Under the pieces are notes generated by a model that saw only the letters and a program-made list of their open reading frames with translations, was not told where the DNA came from and did not search any database. This document shows positions 31,285 to 40,079 of a stretch of 64,000 nucleotides of DNA, piece by piece (the stretch's first letter is position 1; each line of letters begins with the position of its first letter). A program made the translations under genes and the position numbers. The stretch covers positions 62,001-126,000 of the forward strand of contig CAVVGT010000007.1 of NCBI GenBank assembly GCA_963747775.1, given 5' to 3'. The stretch comes from JAGVSZ01 sp963747775. GTDB lineage: Bacteria > Pseudomonadota > Gammaproteobacteria > Burkholderiales > SG8-39.

Positions 31285-32319
31285 ATGGCCACCAAACGAG
31301 TCACGATTCAGGACGTTGCGCGCGCAGCGCGGGTGCACGCGTCGACCGTGTCCCGCGCGCTGGGCCCCCGCACGCGCCAGCTCGTGACCCCTGCGGTGGC
31401 CGAGCGCGTGCGCGCGGTGGCCGGCCGGCTGGGCTACGTCCCGGACCCGGTGGCGGCAGGCCTGCGCACTCGGCGTACGGCCACGGTCGGCGTGCTGATC
31501 CCCGACCTCGCGAACCCGGTCTTTCCGCCGATCCTGCGCGGCGTCGAGAGCGCGCTCGGCGACGCCGGCTATACCGCGATCATCGCCAACACCGACAACG
31601 ATCCCGACCGCGCCGGCCAGGCGCTCGAGCGTCTGGCCGCCCGCCGCGTCGACGGGATGATTCTCGCCACCGTAACGCACGGCGATCCCCTCGTCGCGCG
31701 CTGCCGCAAGCTCGGACTGCCGGTGGTGCTGGTGAACCGCGGCGGCGACGCGAGGGACGCGTCGTCGGTCACGAACGACGACACGCGCGGGATCGCGCTC
31801 GCCGTCGACCACCTCGTGCGGCTCGGACACCGGCGCATCGCGCACGTCGCCGGGCCGCGCGGGCTCTCCACCGGCGCCGCACGGCGCGCGAGCTTCGTCG
31901 CCGCCCTGCGCACACACGGGCTGGAGACGGGCGATGCGCTGGTCGCCGAGGCGGCGAGCTACAGCATCGCCGCGGGCGTTCCGGCCGCCGCCGCACTGCT
32001 CGACCGCCACCCCGCCGTGACCGCGCTCGTGGCCGCGAACGATCTGCTCGCGCTCGGGTGTTACGACGAGCTCGCGCGCCGCGGGCTCGCGTGCCCGGGC
32101 GACGTGTCGGTGACCGGCTACAACGACATGCCGTTCGCCGACCGCTTCGCGCCGCCGCTCACCACCGTGCGCATCGCCCATCGCGCGATGGGCGTGGAAG
32201 TCGCGCGCGTGCTGCTCGCCGAGATCGCGGACCCGCGCGCGCGCAGGCAGCACGTTCGGCTCGAACCCGAGCTCGTAGTGCGCGGCTCGACCGCGCCGCC
32301 GAAGGAACTCATGAGATGA
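31285..32319 (+). CDS. LacI-family transcriptional regulator
   Basis: 344 residues from the ATG at 31285. N-terminal helix-turn-helix VTIQDVARAARVHASTVSRA and hinge TPAVAERVRAVAGRLGYVPD with VAAGLRT. The periplasmic-binding-fold sensor domain follows (VGVLIPDLANPVFPPILRGV, DGMILATVTHGDP, VSVTGYNDMPFADRFAPPLT, TTVRIAHRAMGVEVA). Divergent from maleylacetate reductase and overlapping the CoA ligase start (ATGA). It probably senses an intermediate of the hydroxyquinol string. No strong Shine-Dalgarno precedes it. Confidence 0.9.
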   Translation: MATKRVTIQDVARAARVHASTVSRALGPRTRQLVTPAVAERVRAVAGRLGYVPDPVAAGLRTRRTATVGVLIPDLANPVFPPILRGVESALGDAGYTAIIANTDNDPDRAGQALERLAARRVDGMILATVTHGDPLVARCRKLGLPVVLVNRGGDARDASSVTNDDTRGIALAVDHLVRLGHRRIAHVAGPRGLSTGAARRASFVAALRTHGLETGDALVAEAASYSIAAGVPAAAALLDRHPAVTALVAANDLLALGCYDELARRGLACPGDVSVTGYNDMPFADRFAPPLTTVRIAHRAMGVEVARVLLAEIADPRARRQHVRLEPELVVRGSTAPPKELMR

Positions 32320-33917
32320 CACCGCTCGATACGCTGCGCCTCTATTCCCTTCACGACGGCTCGCTGGCGGGGCTGTTCGCGAGCCGGGCGGCGCGCAATG
32401 GCGACAAGCCCTGCCTCCTCTTCGAGGGCGCGTCCATTTCGTGGCGTGAGATCGAGCCGCGCGTGCTGCGGACCGCGGCGGCATATGCGGCGCTCGGCGT
32501 CAAGCACGGCGACCGGGTCGCGACCTACGCCCCGACGCGGCCCGACATCGTGATCACCCTGCTCGCCCTCGCGCGGCTCGGCGCATGGATGGTCCCGGTC
32601 AACCCGGAGCTGCGCGTCGCGGAGGTGCGCTACATCCTCGAGCACGCCGGGGTGTGTGGCGTCGCCTGCGCGCGTGAGCTGGCGGCGCCGGCGCTCGAGG
32701 CGATGTCGAACCTGCGGCCCGCTCCGTGGCGCATCCTGCTGGAGCCCGCGGGCGCCGACGGCTTGCCTGCCCTCGCCGCGTTGGCGGCGGCAGCAGCGCC
32801 GCTTACCGAGACGCGCGGCGGCGCGGACGACGTCTGCATCGTCGTCTACACCTCCGGGACCACCGGCTTTCCGAAGGGCGTGATGCACAGCCAGCGCAAC
32901 ATGGTGCTGGCGGGCGAAGGCTTCGTCGAGCGCATGCACCTCACCCCCGACGACCGGCTGATGGCAGTGCTGCCGCTCTTCCACATTAATGCGCTGTTCT
33001 ATTCGCTGTGCGGTGCGGCCGCGTGCGGTGGCTCGCTCGTGCTCGTGCCGAAGTTCTCCGCCTCGCGGTTCTGGCACGTCGCCGCCGAGACGGGCGCCAC
33101 CGAGTTCAACTTCATCGCCGCGATCAGCTCGATCCTCGCGCAGCGCCCGCGCAGCGAGTTCGTGCCGCACAGGATCACGAAGGCTTACGGCGCGCCGATC
33201 CCGGCCGAGATCGACCGGATCTTCCGCGAGGAGTTCGGCGTGCCGGTGATGCTCGAAGGCTACGGCATGACCGAAATTCCGGGCGCCTGCAACAACCCGT
33301 TCCCGGGCGCGGGGCTCGGCGAGATGCGGCTCGGCGCGATGGGCAAGCCCGCGCGGCATCCGGATCACTCGATGCCATTCGCGGAGTTGCGGGTGCTCGA
33401 CGACGACGGCCGCGACGCGCCGATCGGCGCGACCGGCGAGCTCGCGGTGCGCACGCCGATGATCATGAAGGGCTACTACCGCGACCCGGAAGCGACGAAG
33501 GCGGCCTTCAAAAATGACTGGTTCCTGACCGGCGACCTCGTGCGGCGCGACGCCGACGGCTACTACTGGTTCGTCGCGCGCAAGAAGGACATCATCCGGC
33601 GGCGCGGCGAGAACATCTCGGGCGCCGAGCTCGATCGCGTCATGGGCGAGCATCCCGCGGTCGCCGAGGCCGCGGCGATCGCCGTACCGTCGCCGCTCGG
33701 CGAGGACGACATCCTCGCCGCGGTGGTGCTGCGGCCGGACATGCAGGCGACCGCGCTGCAGATCGCCGACTGGTGCCGAGCGCGCCTTGCCGCGCACAAG
33801 GTCCCCCGCTACGTCATCTTCCTCGACGAGCTGCCGCACACGCCGACGCATCGGGTCGCGAAGTTCAAACTGAAGGGCGACAAGACGCTGGTCGAGCGCG
33901 CCGTCGACCTCGGCTGA
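32316..33917 (+). CDS. Acyl-CoA synthetase, AMP-forming (CaiC/class I adenylating enzyme)
   Basis: Activates a carboxylic acid to its CoA thioester through an acyl-adenylate. 533 residues. The P-loop-like motif YTSGTTGFPKGVMHSQRN is at about 178, YGMTEIPGACNN (A5) and WFLTGDLVRRDADGYYWFVA (A7/A8) follow, then RKKDIIRRRGENISGAELD, and the catalytic Lys lies near HRVAKFKLKGDK. The nearest pattern is crotonobetaine/carnitine-CoA ligase-like, but the substrate cannot be told. Its ATG overlaps the LacI-type gene stop, so the two are co-transcribed. Confidence 0.87.
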   Translation: MTPLDTLRLYSLHDGSLAGLFASRAARNGDKPCLLFEGASISWREIEPRVLRTAAAYAALGVKHGDRVATYAPTRPDIVITLLALARLGAWMVPVNPELRVAEVRYILEHAGVCGVACARELAAPALEAMSNLRPAPWRILLEPAGADGLPALAALAAAAAPLTETRGGADDVCIVVYTSGTTGFPKGVMHSQRNMVLAGEGFVERMHLTPDDRLMAVLPLFHINALFYSLCGAAACGGSLVLVPKFSASRFWHVAAETGATEFNFIAAISSILAQRPRSEFVPHRITKAYGAPIPAEIDRIFREEFGVPVMLEGYGMTEIPGACNNPFPGAGLGEMRLGAMGKPARHPDHSMPFAELRVLDDDGRDAPIGATGELAVRTPMIMKGYYRDPEATKAAFKNDWFLTGDLVRRDADGYYWFVARKKDIIRRRGENISGAELDRVMGEHPAVAEAAAIAVPSPLGEDDILAAVVLRPDMQATALQIADWCRARLAAHKVPRYVIFLDELPHTPTHRVAKFKLKGDKTLVERAVDLG

Positions 33918-33920
33918 ACG

Positions 33921-34536
33921 TCAGTCCGGAAACGCGTTAGCCGCCCCGACAAGCCACGCGCGCCCGTGGCGCGTACAGCGCCTGGACGACCGAGCCCTTG
34001 AGGCCAGGCAGATCGAGCTTGATGGTGAAGCCGAGCTTGCGTCTGCAGGTACGCGAGGTGGCGGTAGCCCTCGGGAAACGAGCCGAGCAGCTCGGGGTCG
34101 AGCTTGAGCTGCGCCGACGGGTCGACCGGGTCCATGCGGTCCTTCTCGTAGATCGGCTGGCGGCGCACGATGCCCCACTTCCCGCCGCGCTTCTCGAAGA
34201 AGTCGTAGAACCGCCCGGTGCAGACCACGTCGACCGTCACGCCGTCGACGGCCGCCGCGCTGGCTGATGGTCATCTTGGTCTGCGCGACGGCGCGGCTGC
34301 CCTTGACGTCGACGCTCGAGCCGCCGAGGAAGTGCAGGATGCTCACGCCCTTGTCGAAGCCGGCCTGGCTCACCTCGATGAACTCTTTCGGCCGGGCCCT
34401 GGAACCAGGTCGCCGTCATCCAGCCGTCGTCGTGCCACACCGTGCGGAAACGCTCCCAGTCGCCGGCGTCGCGCCACAGCGCCCAGTTCTGCACCACCTC
34501 GACGATCGCAAGCTTGTCCTGCATGACGGCGTCCAT
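33921..34536 (-). CDS. SnoaL-like (NTF2-fold) protein, about three frame changes
   Basis: The start MDAVMQDKLAIVEVVQNWAL at 34536 reads on to RDAGDWERFRTVWHDDGWMT and FQGPA. It then must change frame near 34390 to give EVSQAGFDKGVSILHFLGGS, KGSRAVAQTKMTI, and again near 34250 for VDVVCTGRFYDFFEKRGGKW then GIVRRQPIYEKDRMDP. Another change near 34040 reaches the C-terminus. About 200 residues, the size of SnoaL_4-like proteins found beside aromatic and terpenoid catabolic genes. Between the breaks the code is intact, so indel error is more likely than decay. It lies 18 bases before a Bug receptor gene. Confidence 0.7.
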
Positions 34537-34553
34537 GACTCTCTCCTGCAACG

Positions 34554-35516
34554 TCAGTCCGCGCGAATGCCGGCCGCGCGGATCAGCTTGGTCCACCTCT
34601 CGATGTCGCGCTTCACCAGCGCTTCGGTCTCCGCGACCGAGAGTTTCATCGGCGTGGCGCCGCTCTTCTCGAACCGGCCGACCACCTCGGGCATCTGCGC
34701 GACCTTCGCGAACTCCGCGCGCAGTCGCGCGACGACCGACGCGGGCGTCTTCGCCGGCGCGAAATAACCCATCCACGTTTCCATGTCGAAGTCCACGACG
34801 CCGGTTTCGCGGACCGTCGGCACGTCGGGGTGATAGGGCAGGCGCTGCGCCGCCGATACCGCAATCGCCTTCACCCGTCCGCCCTGAATGTGCGGACGGG
34901 CGGTCACGGAGTTGTCGAGAAAGACGTCCACGCGACCGGCGAGCAGGTCCTGGTACGCGGCCTGCGCGCCCTTGTACGGCACGTGCGTCACGTCGACCTT
35001 GGCGAGGTTCCAGATCACCGCTGCGCCGACGTGCTGACCGCTGCCGTTCCCGCCCGAGGCGTAGGTCAGCTTGCCGGGATTCGCCCGCGCGTAGTCGACG
35101 ATCTCCTTGAGCGTGTTCTGCGGCAGGTCCTTGCGCGCCACCAGCGTGTACGGGAAGCTCGCGGCGAGGCCGATCGGCACGAAGTCGCGCTGCGGGTCGT
35201 ACGGCAGCTTCTCGTAGAGCCCGGGGTTTAGCGCGATGTTCGCGAGCGCGCCGAGCAGCAGCGTGTAGCCGTCCGGCTCGGCCTTGGCCGCGACCTCGGT
35301 GCCGACGAGCGTGCCGGAGCCGGGCCGGTTCTCCACCACGACGGGCTGACCGAGCAGTGAAGCGAGCGGCTCGCTCACCGTCCGCGCGGTGAGATCGAAC
35401 CCGCCGCCCGGCGGCTGCGGGACGACGACCTTGATCGGGCGCGCCGGGTAGTCCTGCGCTGCTGCGACCCCGGCCAGCGCGCCCAGCGCGATGGCGACGG
35501 CAACCAGATGTTTCAT
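34554..35516 (-). CDS. Bug/TctC-family periplasmic receptor (3)
   Basis: 320 residues, signal peptide VAIALGALAGVAAAQ. YPARPIKVVVPQPPGGGFDL is the ligand loop, with QPPGGGFD in place of the common FPPGGPTD. GQPVVVENRPGSGTLVGTEV, KAEPDGYTLLLGALAN, VTHVPYKGAQAAYQDLLAGR and HPDVPTVRETGVVDFDMET follow. It starts 9 bases after the end of receptor 4. The altered loop points to a different ligand from the neighbouring copies. Confidence 0.87.
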   Translation of the reverse strand: MKHLVAVAIALGALAGVAAAQDYPARPIKVVVPQPPGGGFDLTARTVSEPLASLLGQPVVVENRPGSGTLVGTEVAAKAEPDGYTLLLGALANIALNPGLYEKLPYDPQRDFVPIGLAASFPYTLVARKDLPQNTLKEIVDYARANPGKLTYASGGNGSGQHVGAAVIWNLAKVDVTHVPYKGAQAAYQDLLAGRVDVFLDNSVTARPHIQGGRVKAIAVSAAQRLPYHPDVPTVRETGVVDFDMETWMGYFAPAKTPASVVARLRAEFAKVAQMPEVVGRFEKSGATPMKLSVAETEALVKRDIERWTKLIRAAGIRAD

Positions 35517-35525
35517 CGCTCGCTC

Positions 35526-36494
35526 CTATTCGGCCGTGGCACCGGTCTCGCGGACGACGCGCGCCCACTTCACCAGCTCGGTCTTCAGGTACTCGGAGAA
35601 CTGCCGCGGCGTGCCGCCGACCGGCTCGAAGCCAATCGCCGCGAGGCGCTCGCGCATGTCGGGCTGCTGCAACAGCTTCTCGATCTCGCCGTTCAGCCGC
35701 GTCACCGCGTCGGGCGGCGCGCCGGCGGGAAGGAACAGCCCGACCCAGGTGTAGTCGGCGAAACCGGGAAAGCCCGACTCCGCGACGGTCGGCACGTCGG
35801 GCAGCGTCGCGACACGCCGGTCGCTGGTGACCGCGATGCCGCGGATCTTCCCGGACTTGATCAGCGGCACCGCGGGCGGCATCGCCACGCTCACCAGCTC
35901 GACCTCGCCGGTCATCGCGGCGGCGAGCGCGGGACCCCCGCCCTTGTACGGCACGTGCGTCACCGAGACTTTCGCGAGGATCTTGAAGAGGTACTCGGCC
36001 GAAAGGTGCGGTGTGGTTCCCGCGCCGGCGGTGCCGTAGTTCAGCTTGCCGCTCTTCGCTTTCTCGACGACTTCCTGCAGCGTGTTCGCGCCGAGCGCGA
36101 GGCTCGCGACGATCACGTTCGGGCTCGACGCCACGACCGCGACCGGGATCAGGTCGCGCTCGACGTCGTAGCCCGGATTCTTCGACAGGCTCTGGTTCAC
36201 CGCGATCGCGCTCGTCGTGACGAGCACGGTGTAGCCATCGGGCGCGGCCTTCGAGACCGCCTGCGCGGCGACGTTGCCGCCGGCGCCGCCGCGGTTCTCC
36301 ACCACCACCGGCTGGCCCCACGCGTCGCCGAGCTTCTGGGCGACGAGCCGGGCGACGATGTCGGCGGGACCGCCCGGCGCGAACGCCACAACGAACCGGA
36401 CCGGCTTGGCGGGATACGCGCCACCTTGCGCGAATGCCGGCGCGCACGACGCGAGGGCAAGGCTGGTGAGAAGCGCGTGGAACGGGAGCTTCAT
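35526..36494 (-). CDS. Bug/TctC-family periplasmic receptor (4)
   Basis: 322 residues, signal peptide ALLTSLALASCAPAFAQ. Family blocks are YPAKPVRFVVAFAPGGPADI, GQPVVVENRGGAGGNVAAQA, KAAPDGYTVLVTTSA, VTHVPYKGGGPALAAAMTGE and LPDVPTVAESGFPGFADYTW. Its ATG overlaps the stop of the deacetylase-fold gene (ATGA), so the two are translationally coupled and likely serve one substrate. Confidence 0.88.
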   Translation of the reverse strand: MKLPFHALLTSLALASCAPAFAQGGAYPAKPVRFVVAFAPGGPADIVARLVAQKLGDAWGQPVVVENRGGAGGNVAAQAVSKAAPDGYTVLVTTSAIAVNQSLSKNPGYDVERDLIPVAVVASSPNVIVASLALGANTLQEVVEKAKSGKLNYGTAGAGTTPHLSAEYLFKILAKVSVTHVPYKGGGPALAAAMTGEVELVSVAMPPAVPLIKSGKIRGIAVTSDRRVATLPDVPTVAESGFPGFADYTWVGLFLPAGAPPDAVTRLNGEIEKLLQQPDMRERLAAIGFEPVGGTPRQFSEYLKTELVKWARVVRETGATAE

Positions 36495-37390
36495 CGCTTC
36501 CTCCTATTCGCTGCGGGAGACGCCTTGCCGTCGACGAACGCCAGCACGTGCCGCGCCAGCTCGGCGCGCGTGCCGATCCAGACGTCGCGGGCGCGCTGCG
36601 CGAGGCGCATCGCCTCGCCGAACACCCACGCGCCGAACGCGCGCCCGTAGACGTGCGTGTGCGCGGTGACGTCGATCATGAGCGGCATCTCCTCGCGGCG
36701 CGCGGCGGCGAGCGTGTCGGTGAAGAGCTCGAGCAGCGCGCGCGGCGGGTTGCCGTAGCGCACGCTGTGCGGCAGGTCGTTCACGTCCATCGTCAGCGGG
36801 ATCGCGACGAGGCGCCTGCCCGCCGTCTCGATCACGTACGGCAGGTCGTCGTCGTTGCAGTCGCCGTGCCAGAGGAATCCCTCCTCCGCCAGCAGGCGCG
36901 GCGAGAGGAGGCTGCCGGTGCCGCGCGGGCTGATCCAGCCGACCGGCCGCGCCCCGGTCACGCCCTCGAGCGCCGCGACGTTGCGGCGGATGTTCGCGCG
37001 CTCGGCGGCCTCGTCGAGGTACACCGGGATCACGTCCATGCCCCATGAGTGCGCGAGCACCTCGTGGCCGCGGTCGTGAAGCCCCCGCACCGAGTCGGGA
37101 TAGCGCTCGGCAAGCACGCCGTTCACCATCACGCTCGTCTTGATGCCGTGCGCTTCGGCGATGCGAATCAGGCGCTGGATGCCGCGCACCGGACCGAAGG
37201 TCGCCCACGAGTGCGCGTTGGTGTCGAAGTAACCCGGCTGCAGGACGTTGCCCATCGGGCCGATGCCGGGCGCCTTGCCGTCCGACCACGCCTCGTACGC
37301 GATGTTGAAGACCACCGCGATGCGCCGCCCGCCGGGAAAGCGGAACCGCGGCGGCAGACGGTGCACGACCGTCCCGGTCACGTCGCTCAT
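36491..37390 (-). CDS. Polysaccharide-deacetylase-fold (NodB-like) hydrolase
   Basis: 299 residues. Segments PGGRRIAVVFNIAYEAWSDG, GYFDTNAHSWATFGPVRGIQ, GVLAERYPDSVRGLHDRGHE, VLAHSWGMDVIPVY, GWISPRGTGSLLSPRLLAEE and WHGDCNDDDLPYV resemble the PuuE/allantoinase-like group of NodB-fold enzymes. The usual first Asp of the NodB metal motif (TFDDG) reads NIAYEAW, so classical sugar deacetylation is doubtful; amide hydrolysis as in PuuE is more likely. It is coupled by ATGA overlaps to Bug receptor genes on both sides. Confidence 0.78.
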   Translation of the reverse strand: MSDVTGTVVHRLPPRFRFPGGRRIAVVFNIAYEAWSDGKAPGIGPMGNVLQPGYFDTNAHSWATFGPVRGIQRLIRIAEAHGIKTSVMVNGVLAERYPDSVRGLHDRGHEVLAHSWGMDVIPVYLDEAAERANIRRNVAALEGVTGARPVGWISPRGTGSLLSPRLLAEEGFLWHGDCNDDDLPYVIETAGRRLVAIPLTMDVNDLPHSVRYGNPPRALLELFTDTLAAARREEMPLMIDVTAHTHVYGRAFGAWVFGEAMRLAQRARDVWIGTRAELARHVLAFVDGKASPAANRRKR

Positions 37391-38367
37391 TCGGTCTTCA
37401 TGCCGGTCGCGTCGATCACCGGCTTCCACTTCTGCATCTCGCTGCGGATGTGGGCGACCGCCGCGGCCGGGTTGGAGTCCGCGGTCGGCGCGATCGCCAT
37501 CTTGGCGAGCTCGGTCTGCAGCGCCGCGTCGCCCATGACCTTGCGCGTCGCGTCGGCGAGCGTATTGAGGACCGCGGCGGGTGTGCCCGCCGGAGCGGCG
37601 ACGACGTTCCACAGGATGGCCTCGAAGCCCTTGATGCCGAGCGCCTCGTCGACGGTGGGGACCTCGGGCGCGAGCGGCGACCGGGTCGCCGCTGCGATCG
37701 CGACGATGCGCGTCTGGCCGGCCTTGTGCGAGGGCAGCGCCGGACCGAGCGTGTCGATCATGATCTCGATCTGACCGCCGAGCAGGGCGACCTTCGCCGG
37801 CGCGGCGCCGCGATACGGGATGTGCTGGATGTCGACGTTGCCCGCCTCGCGCTTCACCCGCTCGGCGGCGAGATGCATCATCGTGCCTTCGCCCGGCGAG
37901 CCGTAGCGCAGCTTCCCGGGATTCGCGCGCGCGTTCTCGAGGACGTCCTTGAGCGTGCCCGGCATCGACGGCCGCACCACGAACACGATCGGCGCGCCGC
38001 CCACGATCGCGACGTGCGCGAAATCTTTGATCGAGTCGTATTGCGGCTTCGTCGACATCAGGTTGTAGAGCGCGTGCGTCGACGCGGTACCGAAGAGGAG
38101 CGTGTAGCCGTCCGGCGCGTTCCGCATCACCTCGACCGAGCCGATCGCGCCGCTCGCGCCGCTCCGGTTCTCGACCACGACCGGCTGGCCGAGAACGGTC
38201 GCGAGCCGCGCCGCGTACTGCCGCGCGAAGACGTCGGTCGGTCCGCCCGGCGGAAACGGCACGATCAGGCGGAGCGGCTTCGACGGAAACGGCGCCTGCG
38301 CAAGAACGACCGCGGGCACCGCTACGATCAGCGCGGCGAGACGCCGCAGCAGGGCACGACGATCCAC
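37387..38367 (-). CDS. Bug/TctC-family periplasmic receptor (5)
   Basis: 326 residues from a GTG at 38367 (VDRRALLRRLAALIVAVPAV then VLAQ, a basic, almost twin-Arg signal). FPSKPLRLIVPFPPGGPTDV is the classical ligand loop; GQPVVVENRSGASGAIGSVE, RNAPDGYTLLFGTAST, IQHIPYRGAAPAKVALLGGQ and LAPEVPTVDEALGIKG follow. Its stop overlaps the start of the deacetylase-fold gene. The GlcG-like gene lies 20 bases upstream. Confidence 0.87.
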   Translation of the reverse strand: MDRRALLRRLAALIVAVPAVVLAQAPFPSKPLRLIVPFPPGGPTDVFARQYAARLATVLGQPVVVENRSGASGAIGSVEVMRNAPDGYTLLFGTASTHALYNLMSTKPQYDSIKDFAHVAIVGGAPIVFVVRPSMPGTLKDVLENARANPGKLRYGSPGEGTMMHLAAERVKREAGNVDIQHIPYRGAAPAKVALLGGQIEIMIDTLGPALPSHKAGQTRIVAIAAATRSPLAPEVPTVDEALGIKGFEAILWNVVAAPAGTPAAVLNTLADATRKVMGDAALQTELAKMAIAPTADSNPAAAVAHIRSEMQKWKPVIDATGMKTE

Positions 38368-38387
38368 GATGGCGCTCCTTGCTGCGG

Positions 38388-38873
38388 CTACAGGCCCGCC
38401 GCGCGCCACTCGGGATGCGGCGCGGGCGGATCCGCGGCGAGCCCGGCGGCGAGCACGCCCTGGATCGCGCAGTACTCGTCCTTGTCGGAGGCGTCGCCGC
38501 TGATGCCGACCGCGCCGATCGCGTTGCCGGCGGCGTCGAGGATCAGCACGCCGCCGGGCATGGCGACGAACCGGCCGTCGGATGCGGCCGCGAGCGCGCT
38601 CTGGAACGCGGGGCGATCCTTGAGACGGTCGCGGATCGCGCGCGTCGACATGCCCATGCCGAGCGCGGCCCAGGCCTTGCCGCGGGCGATGTCGAAGCGC
38701 AGCACGCCGCAGCCGTCGTCGCGCTTGAAGGCGACGAGATTGCCCCCGGCGTCGAGCACGGCCACCGCGAGCGGCAGCAGGTTCTCCTTGCGGCGGGCGG
38801 CGAGCGCCGCATCGACGATCCGTCCGGCCGCTTCGAGCGTCAGACTGGATTGGATGGCGCGCAGATCCGCCAC
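38388..38873 (-). CDS. GlcG/HbpS-like (DUF336) protein
   Basis: 161 residues from a GTG at 38873 (VADLRAIQSSLTLEAAGRIV). NLLPLAVAVLDAGGNLVAFK, RFDIARGKAWAALGMGMSTR, GRFVAMPGGVLILDAAGNAI and GAVGISGDASDKDEYCAIQG are the conserved GlcG/HbpS blocks. Family members bind haem or corrinoid-like ligands or accompany glycolate and diol metabolism; the role here is unknown. It lies between Bug receptor 5 and the truncated receptor, on the same strand. Confidence 0.85.
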   Translation of the reverse strand: MADLRAIQSSLTLEAAGRIVDAALAARRKENLLPLAVAVLDAGGNLVAFKRDDGCGVLRFDIARGKAWAALGMGMSTRAIRDRLKDRPAFQSALAAASDGRFVAMPGGVLILDAAGNAIGAVGISGDASDKDEYCAIQGVLAAGLAADPPAPHPEWRAAGL

Positions 38874-38887
38874 GGCCGTCGCGTCCC

Positions 38888-39088
38888 TCAGTCGGCCTTG
38901 GCGCCGGAATCCTCGGCGAGCTTCGGCTGCACCAGGCGCGCGATGATGTCGGTCGAGCTCGAGGGCGGAATGCCGACGACGAGCTGGATCGGCTTCTGCT
39001 TGGGCCAGTCCTGCGCCGCTGCGAGCGCGCCGCACAGGAGCGCGGCTGCGCCGGCGATTGCGAGCACCATTCTCGTGATGGTTGTCAT
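38888..39088 (-). pseudogene. Truncated Bug/TctC receptor (N-terminal 66 residues only)
   Basis: An ATG at 39088 opens a signal peptide (MVLAIAGAAALLCGALAAAQ) and the first Bug block, WPKQKPIQLVVGIPPSSSTD then IIARLVQPKLAED. It then stops at SGAKAD, where a normal member continues GQPVVVENR and 250 more residues. The missing part is not found in other frames before the GlcG-like gene at 38873. It is therefore a deletion derivative, not a frameshift. The signal peptide and start are intact, so a short exported peptide could still be made. Confidence 0.75.
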
Positions 39089-39197
39089 GGGGTTCCTCCT
39101 CCTGGTCCGACCGGCCGCGACAGTAGCACACGCGACGCGTCGTTGACACGTCCTGCCGGGGTCCGCATGATGCCCGCTCGCTTCATCGGAGAGGCTC

Positions 39198-40067
39198 ATG
39201 CGAATCGTGTCCTTCGAGCATCAGGGTGCGCCGCGACTCGGCGTCGTCGACGGCGACGGCGACGCCATCGTCGATCTGGCCGAGGCCGCGCCCGATCTCC
39301 CGCGCGAGCTGGCGGCGCTGCTGCGTCGCGAAGGCGGCCTGGCCGCCACGGCGGCCGCGGCGAAGGCGTCGAAGCCCGCCGCGCGCCGCGCGCTCAAGGG
39401 GCTGCGGCTCCTGCCGCCGGTCGGCAATCCCGGCAAGATCGTCTGCCTCGGCCTCAACTACGTGGATCACGCCGCCGAGGGCGGACATGCAAAACCGACC
39501 TATCCGAGCCTGTTCCTGCGCTGCACGAGCTCGCTCTGCGGGCACGGTGCGCCGATCGTGCGGCCGCGCTGCTCGACCTCGCTCGACTACGAGGCCGAGC
39601 TCGTCGCGGTGGTGGGCCGGACCGCGCGCCACGTGAAGAAGGAGAACGCCCTCGCGATCGTCGCCGGCTACTCGTGCTTCAACGACGCGTCGGTGCGGGA
39701 CTACCAGCGCAAGACGACGCAGTGGACGATCGGCAAGAACTTCGACGCGACCGGCGCGTTCGGCCCGTGGTTCGTGACCGCCGACGAGCTGCCCGCGGGC
39801 GCGACGGGTCTCGCGATCAAGTCGAAGCTGAACGGCGCGGTGATGCAGAACGCGAACACGAGCGACATGCTGTTCCCGGTCGACGAGACGGTCGCCCTGC
39901 TGAGCGAGTGCATGACGCTCGAGCCGGGCGACCTGCTCGTGATGGGCACGCCGGCCGGCGTCGGCTACGCGCGCAAGCCGCCGGTGTGGATGGCCCCGGG
40001 CGACACCATCGAGATTGAAATCGAGGGCATCGGCACGCTCTCGAACCCGATCCGCGACGAGGCGTGA
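39198..40067 (+). CDS. Fumarylacetoacetate hydrolase-family enzyme
   Basis: 289 residues from the ATG at 39198. IVCLGLNYVDHAAEGGHAKP is the FAH entry motif, LDYEAELVAVVGRTARHVKK carries the ExE metal ligands, and VAGYSCFNDASVRDYQRKTT, QWTIGKNFDATGAFGPWFVT and LLVMGTPAGVGYARKPPVWM complete the fold. The family covers hydrolases, decarboxylases and isomerases of 2-oxo and beta-diketo acids in aromatic catabolism. The precise reaction is open. It is transcribed opposite to its neighbours and converges on the amidohydrolase gene, 12 bases apart. Confidence 0.88.
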   Translation: MRIVSFEHQGAPRLGVVDGDGDAIVDLAEAAPDLPRELAALLRREGGLAATAAAAKASKPAARRALKGLRLLPPVGNPGKIVCLGLNYVDHAAEGGHAKPTYPSLFLRCTSSLCGHGAPIVRPRCSTSLDYEAELVAVVGRTARHVKKENALAIVAGYSCFNDASVRDYQRKTTQWTIGKNFDATGAFGPWFVTADELPAGATGLAIKSKLNGAVMQNANTSDMLFPVDETVALLSECMTLEPGDLLVMGTPAGVGYARKPPVWMAPGDTIEIEIEGIGTLSNPIRDEA

Positions 40068-40079
40068 CGCGCGAGCGGG

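Noticed and set aside
29131..32319. A plus-strand frame of more than 1000 codons ending in the LacI-type regulator
   Set aside because: Only the part from the ATG at 31285 is family-like. The rest is antisense to the dioxygenase and reductase genes.
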